Below are positions 18,073 through 22,905 of a DNA stretch of 22,905 bases, piece by piece; position 1 is the first letter of the stretch, and every line of letters begins with the position of its first letter. The DNA comes from Chara braunii (taxonomy: Eukaryota > Streptophyta > Charophyceae > Charales > Characeae). The notes under the pieces are model-generated. The model saw nothing but the letters and a program-made list of their open reading frames with translations, ran no database searches and was not told where the DNA came from. The DNA lies in NCBI GenBank assembly GCA_003427395.1, contig BFEA01000914.1, forward strand, positions 15,702 through 38,606, read 5' to 3'. The position numbers were made by a program, and so were the translations under genes.

Positions 18073-19022
18073 GTAAGTCTGATTAGGAAGTAGATTGCTT
18101 TTCAATCGTCCAAATCAGCTCTGAATTACTATCCAGTTCAAAGTTGCAATTTTTTTTTTTTCTTTTTTCGGTATTCTGTTTATTTCGGCATTTCCGTTCA
18201 AATAGGTATTCGGACTTGTAATTCGGATTTCCGTTTTACTACGGTATGCTGTTTAATTCGAGTTCCGATAAATTGATACTAATCCGACATTCCATTTAAT
18301 TCGGATTTCTGAATAATGATTCATGATTAGGTTGAAATCAGTACTCTGTCTAATTCGGCATTCTGATTTTCATTTCAGTTTCCGTTTTTATAATTCAGCA
18401 TTCTGATTTTAATCCTGTATTTCGTTTGCAAATCGGCATTTCCGTTTTATTACAGTATTTGAAATTAGGATTACGACATTTTTTTGGTTTTCAACCAACT
18501 TGGGGAATTCGAGCGTTTTGGGACCGTAAATCCGGAAATTCCGCCGAATCGCGGAAAATTAGGGTTGGGCCCGAAATTTTCGCGATTTTTTTTTTTTTTT
18601 TTCTTTCCCTTGTCTTGGAAATTCCGAAAACGGATTTAGGCCTTTAAAAAACGGATTTTTGCGGTGGAAATTCCCGAAATTTCGCGTTTCTGAAAATTCG
18701 AGTGTTTTTTCTCCTGATTTTTTTCCGAATTTTTTTTTGGCAAACTAATCCGAATCTGACCCTCAGCATTGCAACTTCCGGGTAGTTCACTAATTCACCG
18801 TGATCTCCCGGACTCCAAGATGATCTCAATGGATACCTAATCTTGATAATCTTGATACAATTCAAATTCGGTCATTATCATTATTGCAAATATTGTTTAT
18901 TGATTATCATTAAGAATTATTATTTCGTTATTAATCTTTATTGATTAAATAATTCGTTATTATTTTTCTTATTACGAATTTTCGAGTTGTTTATGGGAAA
19001 ATTTATTTTTCTACTTGATTAG
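18073..19022 (+). other. Possible spliced intron in the leader of element 2
   Basis: A strong donor, GAG|GTAAGT, lies 27 bases after the primer site. An acceptor-like T-rich tract ending TTGATTAG| lies just before the coding-like sequence of gag. The 950 bases between are strikingly T/A-rich while both flanks are GC-rich, as in plant introns, and carry no open frame of note. Within it, 18165-18465 is a degenerate minisatellite of about 20 bases (ATTCGGCATTCCGTTT-like). An ordinary AT-rich untranslated leader would look similar; only transcripts can decide. Confidence 0.4.
18165..18465. repeat. Degenerate TTCGGNATTCCGTTT minisatellite
   Basis: TTCGGCATT-CCGTTT-like words recur about every 20-40 bases (for example at about 18186, 18225, 18309, 18354 and 18434) with many substitutions. 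The copies often place TTCGG and CCG near each other, giving weak inverted repeats. Confidence 0.55.
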
Positions 19023-19151
19023 GTGTCTAAGTCCATCCTTGGGACAGGGACTGTATGTATATTGCTTGATCTGTTCGATCCTTGTGGCCACCCTCTCCCT
19101 CACACTGCCCTGCGATCCTTCGGACGAGCCATCCTTCAGCAGCAGTTCCTG

Positions 19152-20093
19152 ATGCCAGTAGGGCCATTCCCCGAACAGCAGCCACAACGCAGCAAGAGGA
19201 TCGCCGATCTCCAACAGCAACAACAACCTCCAGCTCAACAACCGCCACAGACCAGTACTCAGATGGCGAACACGGCACACAGCGGATCATTATCCGATGG
19301 TTCGACAGCTAGTAATGGCGAACCCTTACCGGCCTGTCCGGTGCAAGGGTCGAATGAGCCCCTCCCGGACTTCATTCAGAGAATGCAGGACTATACAGCC
19401 GCACTCACCCATGTCAAGGAACAGCAAGAGGCTGCCGCAGCTGAAAGACTACGGCTAGCAGAGGAAGCTGCAGCACAAACCCGGCGTCAAGCCGAGGCAG
19501 ACCAGTTGGCGATCGATCAGCTCAACGCCGACAGCGCTGAACTTGTAATTGCTAATCAAGGACAATGGACAGCGGTGCTCAACGGGATGCGTTATGTCCC
19601 CGTACCCGGCAGCGAGCGAACGACAGTGCAACAGGAGAGGCAAGACCTGACAGATATTCTACTCAATACAATGCGCGCCGTCATTTGGAACAACACCATG
19701 GGGGAGCTGCATTCCCAGTCCACACGGCAGCTGCAGCACGATCTGAACCACAACGTGAAGACGCTTGCAGCAGCTGTCAAGGTCGCGGACAACCAACTGA
19801 AACAGCTAGATGCACGCATTGCTACCTTGGAGGCAAGGCCTCCCCAAGCAGCGCCAGGCTGCACGACAGATATGACAGACATGACGAAGCAGCTCAATGG
19901 GCGCATCGATCATGTCGTCAATCTCATTGGCGACATACGTGTTTTCAATGGGCCGGACACGATCAGTAGCACGGTGGCCGCCATCAAAACGGACATCACC
20001 AAGCTGCAGACGAGACCGGACGCCGCTACCAAGAATTTCAAGATGCCGCAGTTCACCATCAGCAAGTTCGACGACTACAGACCGACGCTTTGA
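19152..20093 (+). pseudogene. gag: Gag N-terminal part (element 2)
   Basis: About 313 residues from the first in-frame ATG (19152); a second candidate ATG lies at 19263. The frame is open further upstream from 19023 but without an ATG. The start is Gln/Pro-rich. Residues about 85-125 are Ala/Glu/Arg-rich and about 190-225 are heptad-like, both probably coiled-coil and likely to drive Gag assembly. It ends K-M-P-Q-F-T-I-S-K-F-D-D-Y, the typical lead-in to the gag core, and then meets TGA at 20091. The core follows in the -1 frame with no slippery heptamer, so a one-base loss (or assembly error) near 20080 is the likely cause. Confidence 0.8.
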
Positions 20094-20572
20094 CATGGTG
20101 GCAAGGTTTCCTCACGGAAGCATCCTGCCGCACTGTCCCGGCTGAAGACATGTTGAAGGCGCTCTACCTACAACTGATTGGAGGAGCGCAGGAATGGATG
20201 AATCACCTGGCAGCTACCAAGCAATGCACTATCGCCGAACTCCACACACACATTACGTGGAAGGAGTTTGAGCAACTATGGATCACCCGATTCATGGTCC
20301 GCAACGTCGTGAAGGCGGCCATGAACGAGGTGTACACTTGCTCACAGGGAAATATGCCAACTCGAGACTGGACGATTAAGTGGCAGAAGATAGTGACCAC
20401 GCCAGGCTTCGATTTGAGTTTTACAAACCAACGATCCGAGTTCTTCTCGCGATCATGCGCAGGATTGCGGTCGGCACTCGGCAACGAGTACGACTATACC
20501 TCGTTCGGGGCTATTCTGGACTGCGCAAACCTGGTCATCCAAACGGACGACAAGGCCGCCAACGAGAAGTAG
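20090..20572 (+). pseudogene. gag: Gag core domain (element 2)
   Basis: Retrotransposon gag core. It begins D-A-L-T-W-W-Q-G-F, the conserved Trp-rich opening, continues with A-Q-E-W-M-N-H-L and W-K-E-F-E-Q-L-W-I-T-R-F, and ends in a helical stretch to N-E-K. The first codons of the domain lie just before the coordinates given. A TAG at 20570-20572 stops it; the following S-Q-L-H-Y-V-A-K-L continues the same frame naturally, so the TAG is a point mutation, for example of a CAG codon. Confidence 0.85.
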
Positions 20573-20932
20573 TCCCAGCTGCACTATGTGGCTAAGCTGA
20601 CCTATCAACGACCAACACATAACAATGCTGTGATTTCTGAAGAAACAGTCGATCTCCACGCTGCAGCAGCATCCTCGAGTGATGGAGGAATTGTAGCAGC
20701 GCTCCCGCCGAAGCGTCCCAAGAGAGTTCGGAAGAACAAGGCGACACAAGAGACGGCATCGACGGGAACTGGGCAGCAGCCATGGACGGCATACAAGACA
20801 ACCAAGGAAGTATTTGACTTACGTCAACGGTACGGTTATTGCCTATGGTGCAATAGTATCGTACACACTACCGCACAATGCCCGGACAAGGGCAAGGCAC
20901 GCGTATCCCGTCTAGCTAACTCGGGAAACTGA
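20573..20932 (+). pseudogene. gag: Gag C-terminal part with zinc knuckle (element 2)
   Basis: Same frame as the core, after the TAG. A Lys/Arg-rich stretch (P-K-R-P-K-R-V-R-K-N-K) is followed by an intact CX2CX4HX4C knuckle, C-L-W-C-N-S-I-V-H-T-T-A-Q-C (20840-20881), which would bind the element RNA. The frame ends with TGA at 20930-20932, immediately behind the heptamer GGGAAAC. Pol overlaps it in the -1 frame. Confidence 0.9.
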
Positions 20933-20989
20933 GTTACGCAAGGAGAGGGGCGACGCCTCTCCTCACTCCGTCGGAACCGGTTGCCTTGC
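20923..20989 (+). promoter_or_regulatory. Programmed -1 ribosomal frameshift signal (gag/pol)
   Basis: GGGAAAC (20923-20929) is read G-GGA-AAC in the gag frame, the exact X-XXY-YYZ form, with the gag stop TGA next. A -1 slip continues CTG AGT TAC GCA, which is the open pol frame. Downstream, AGGAGAGG (20941-20948) pairs with CCTCTCCT (20956-20963), and its loop CGACG (20951-20955) is complementary to CGTCG (20969-20973), an H-type pseudoknot. Alternatively GCAAGG (20938-20943) pairs with CCTTGC (20984-20989), starting 8 bases after the heptamer. GGGAAAC is an established slippery sequence in several plant RNA viruses; use here is inferred. Confidence 0.8.
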
Positions 20990-22905
20990 TAACAATCCAT
21001 GTCACTACCAGGGAGCATGCGTTAGTTGCTGGTTCTCGTGCTACGTACGAGGATTATGCCGCCCAGCTGGTACCACCACTAGACCAGCCGAGTCACGTGC
21101 ACTTAGCTTGCGTATGCGCAGCCTGTACACCGTCGGCAAGTGATCCGGTCAGCTCGCCACTGAGTTCCGAGGACTCGACGACGTGGTCAAGACTTGAGGA
21201 GCTTGACCCGCCCACGAGAGAGCACTTCGCTTGGATGCCTCTACCCTCGACCGGAACCTTGCCAAGGCCGCATTGCAACGCCTTGATGGCAACTCTACGC
21301 TCCTATTTGCACACTACATTACCAACTCCGTTGATGGACGACGGGGTAGCGGTTGNCGATCTCCGCTCCTATCTTGCGAAGATTGACCGCGAGTACGCCA
21401 CCCAAAGGTACGCCGAAACCGACGCGCCTTTGCTCTATATCCACATTCAAATTGGAAAGGCAACCTGTAGTGCCTTGATTGATTGTGGAGCGACTCGCAA
21501 CTTTATGAGCCAAGCCTTTATGGCCCGCGCAGGCCTTGGCCTGCGCGTTCGAAGGAAGACGCAACCCACGCAAGTTACACTCGCGGACGGCCGCACGCAA
21601 AAGTCCATTGACCGATGCGTTGACGGCGTTCCAGTCTACTTTGCGCCACTTGCGTGCGAGCCGGTGTCTTTTGACATCCTCGACACCAAGTTCGACATGA
21701 TTCTAGGCATGTCTTGGGTGCGTAGTGCCGATCATCCGGTGAACTTTCATGACCGAACCGTTCACATCCGTGATCGGAACGGAGTGTGTGTCCCATGTAC
21801 GGTCGCGACCCCTCACACTTCGATTGCTTGTCACGTGGTTTCCGTTGCGAGAATTTGCGACGCCATAGCTCGGAATGACGTTGAGGAGATGGGCCTTGTA
21901 TTCTTGCATGCTCTCCCCTCGCCGGACGGACCAGCCGCGTCGCCGCTGGACCCACGCATTTCTCACCTCTTGGACGAGTATAGAGACGTCTTCGAGGCTC
22001 CCACCGGAACGGTCCCGGATCGGCCCATACGTTATGGGATCACTTTCGAGACTGGCGCCTTCCCTCTACGTGGATGTATCTACCGTATGAGCGAAGAGGA
22101 ACTCGAGGTGCTTCGCGCACAACTCGATGACCTTCTCGACAAGGGCTGGATTCGCCCTAGTTGTTTGCCCTACGGGGCCCCTGTTCTCTTCGTCCGGAAG
22201 AAGAACAAAGATCAACGGTTATGCATCGATTATCGTAAACTTAACGCACAAACCGTAAAGAACGTCGGCCCTCTCCCTCGGATTGATGATCTTCTTGAGC
22301 GGTTAGGCGGCGCGACGTACTTCTCGAAGTTGGATCTGAAGTCAGGTTACCACCAGATTGAAATCCAGCCTCAAGATCGGTACAAGACCGCGTTCAAGAC
22401 GCGGTACGGGCATTTTGAGTGGGTTGCCATGCCCTTTGGCCTCACCAATGCCCCCGCGACTTTCCAAGCAGCGATGACGACTGAGTTTCGCGACTTGCTC
22501 GATCGCAGCGTCCTCATCTACCTTGATGACATCTTGGTTTACCGTAGGACGCTGGACGAGCACATCGTACACCTTCGTGTTGTTCTGGATCGTTTGCGAC
22601 TAGCCAAGTACAAAGCGAATCTTGACAAGTGCGAGTTCGCCAAGCAGGAGCTTGAGTACTTGGGTCATTTTGTCACGCCTAAAGGCATTCGTCCCTTAGC
22701 GGACAAGATCCAAGCCATCGTGGATTGGCCGGAACCCCGTTGCACGACGGATGTACGCTCTTTCATGGGTTTGGCTGGATATTATCAGCGATTCGTCGAG
22801 TCATACTCGAAAGTGGCCGCTCCTTTGTCGAGACTTCAGTCCCCGAAGGTGCCCTTCGAGTTCGACGACGCAGCCCGTGGCGCGTTCACTACGTTGAAGG
22901 CAGCG
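20929..22905 (+). CDS. pol: Pol polyprotein of element 2 (protease, RT, start of RNase H), runs off the window
   Basis: Open for about 659 codons without a stop; the frame is open from 20920 and has no ATG of its own near the start, fitting expression by frameshift from gag. A 180-residue linker is followed by the protease L-I-D-C-G-A-T (Asp at 21481) and I-L-G-M-S-W-V (about 21700-21720). RT follows with V-L-F-V-R-K-K, L-C-I-D-Y-R-K-L-N, S-K-L-D-L-K-S-G-Y-H-Q-I, M-P-F-G-L-T-N-A-P-A-T-F and I-Y-L-D-D-I-L (YLDD 22519-22530). The connection (L-G-H-F-V-T, F-M-G-L-A-G-Y-Y-Q-R-F) comes next. The window ends in the lead-in to RNase H. All RT catalytic Asp are present. One N occurs at 21356. The second half of pol, including integrase, is outside. 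Confidence 0.95.
   Translation, partial: MSYARRGATPLLTPSEPVALLTIHVTTREHALVAGSRATYEDYAAQLVPPLDQPSHVHLACVCAACTPSASDPVSSPLSSEDSTTWSRLEELDPPTREHFAWMPLPSTGTLPRPHCNALMATLRSYLHTTLPTPLMDDGVAVXDLRSYLAKIDREYATQRYAETDAPLLYIHIQIGKATCSALIDCGATRNFMSQAFMARAGLGLRVRRKTQPTQVTLADGRTQKSIDRCVDGVPVYFAPLACEPVSFDILDTKFDMILGMSWVRSADHPVNFHDRTVHIRDRNGVCVPCTVATPHTSIACHVVSVARICDAIARNDVEEMGLVFLHALPSPDGPAASPLDPRISHLLDEYRDVFEAPTGTVPDRPIRYGITFETGAFPLRGCIYRMSEEELEVLRAQLDDLLDKGWIRPSCLPYGAPVLFVRKKNKDQRLCIDYRKLNAQTVKNVGPLPRIDDLLERLGGATYFSKLDLKSGYHQIEIQPQDRYKTAFKTRYGHFEWVAMPFGLTNAPATFQAAMTTEFRDLLDRSVLIYLDDILVYRRTLDEHIVHLRVVLDRLRLAKYKANLDKCEFAKQELEYLGHFVTPKGIRPLADKIQAIVDWPEPRCTTDVRSFMGLAGYYQRFVESYSKVAAPLSRLQSPKVPFEFDDAARGAFTTLKAA

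Larger units (their letters stand above)
16929..22905 (+). mobile_element. Element 2: Ty3/gypsy retrotransposon, 5' LTR through RNase H boundary
   Basis: Inserted in the integrase gene of element 1. It comprises a 5' LTR (16929-18029), a tRNA-Met-type primer site (18034), an AT-rich leader, gag (19152-20932), a frameshift signal (20923) and pol (from 20929), which is open to the window end. The five bases before the LTR (GTAGG, 16924-16928) should be repeated after the 3' LTR outside the window. It is better preserved than element 1: pol has no stop in about 659 codons, although gag carries one frameshift and one stop. The RT motifs are of the general plant/algal chromovirus-like kind, but clade assignment needs the missing integrase. 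Confidence 0.92.

Overview
The window looks like repeat-rich intergenic DNA from a large eukaryotic genome, most likely of the plant (streptophyte) lineage. The reasons are two Ty3/gypsy-type LTR retrotransposons, primer binding sites close to the plant initiator-tRNA-Met type (TGGTATCNGAGC-like), a U6 snRNA-like relic, long CTT/TTC microsatellites, AT-rich intron-like DNA and many tandem arrays. A few N positions show it is a draft assembly. I cannot name the species, and I see no convincing host protein gene.

Layout. 1-1144: gene-free DNA with a minus-strand U6-like relic. 1145-3816: a possible very long LTR (8-bp terminal inverted repeat, then a primer-binding-like site at 3818). It contains a 155-bp tandem repeat, a 54-bp repeat and CTT/TG microsatellites. 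3830-12160: a long non-coding stretch with a roughly 183-bp degenerate tandem repeat (about 5.4-7.15 kb), an array of eight related hairpins (8.7-9.4 kb), an array of about 121-125 bp carrying TATAAAT (9.65-10.3 kb) and two hairpin clusters. 12161-16928: a decayed Ty3-type element (element 1) with gag, protease, RT, RNase H and integrase in order, broken by stops and frameshifts. 16929-22905: a second, younger element (element 2) inserted into the integrase gene of element 1. Its 5' LTR runs from TGTTAC (16929) to GTAACA (18029), followed by the primer binding site, an AT-rich possible leader intron, gag and an open pol that runs off the window in the RNase H region.

How the parts work together. 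In element 2, gag ends at a TGA directly behind the heptamer GGGAAAC, read G-GGA-AAC in the gag frame, and a foldable stem/pseudoknot lies downstream. A -1 shift enters exactly the open pol frame, so Gag-Pol is probably made by programmed -1 frameshifting. The other theme is secondary structure. The non-coding parts of the window are crowded with short hairpins, many built as stem, single bulged base, stem, loop. In the 8.7-9.4 kb array the outer stem changes sequence from copy to copy but stays complementary, while the inner stem and a 12-nt loop length are kept. A relative of the same hairpin lies in the LTR of element 2. This covarying hairpin family is the most likely undescribed feature here.
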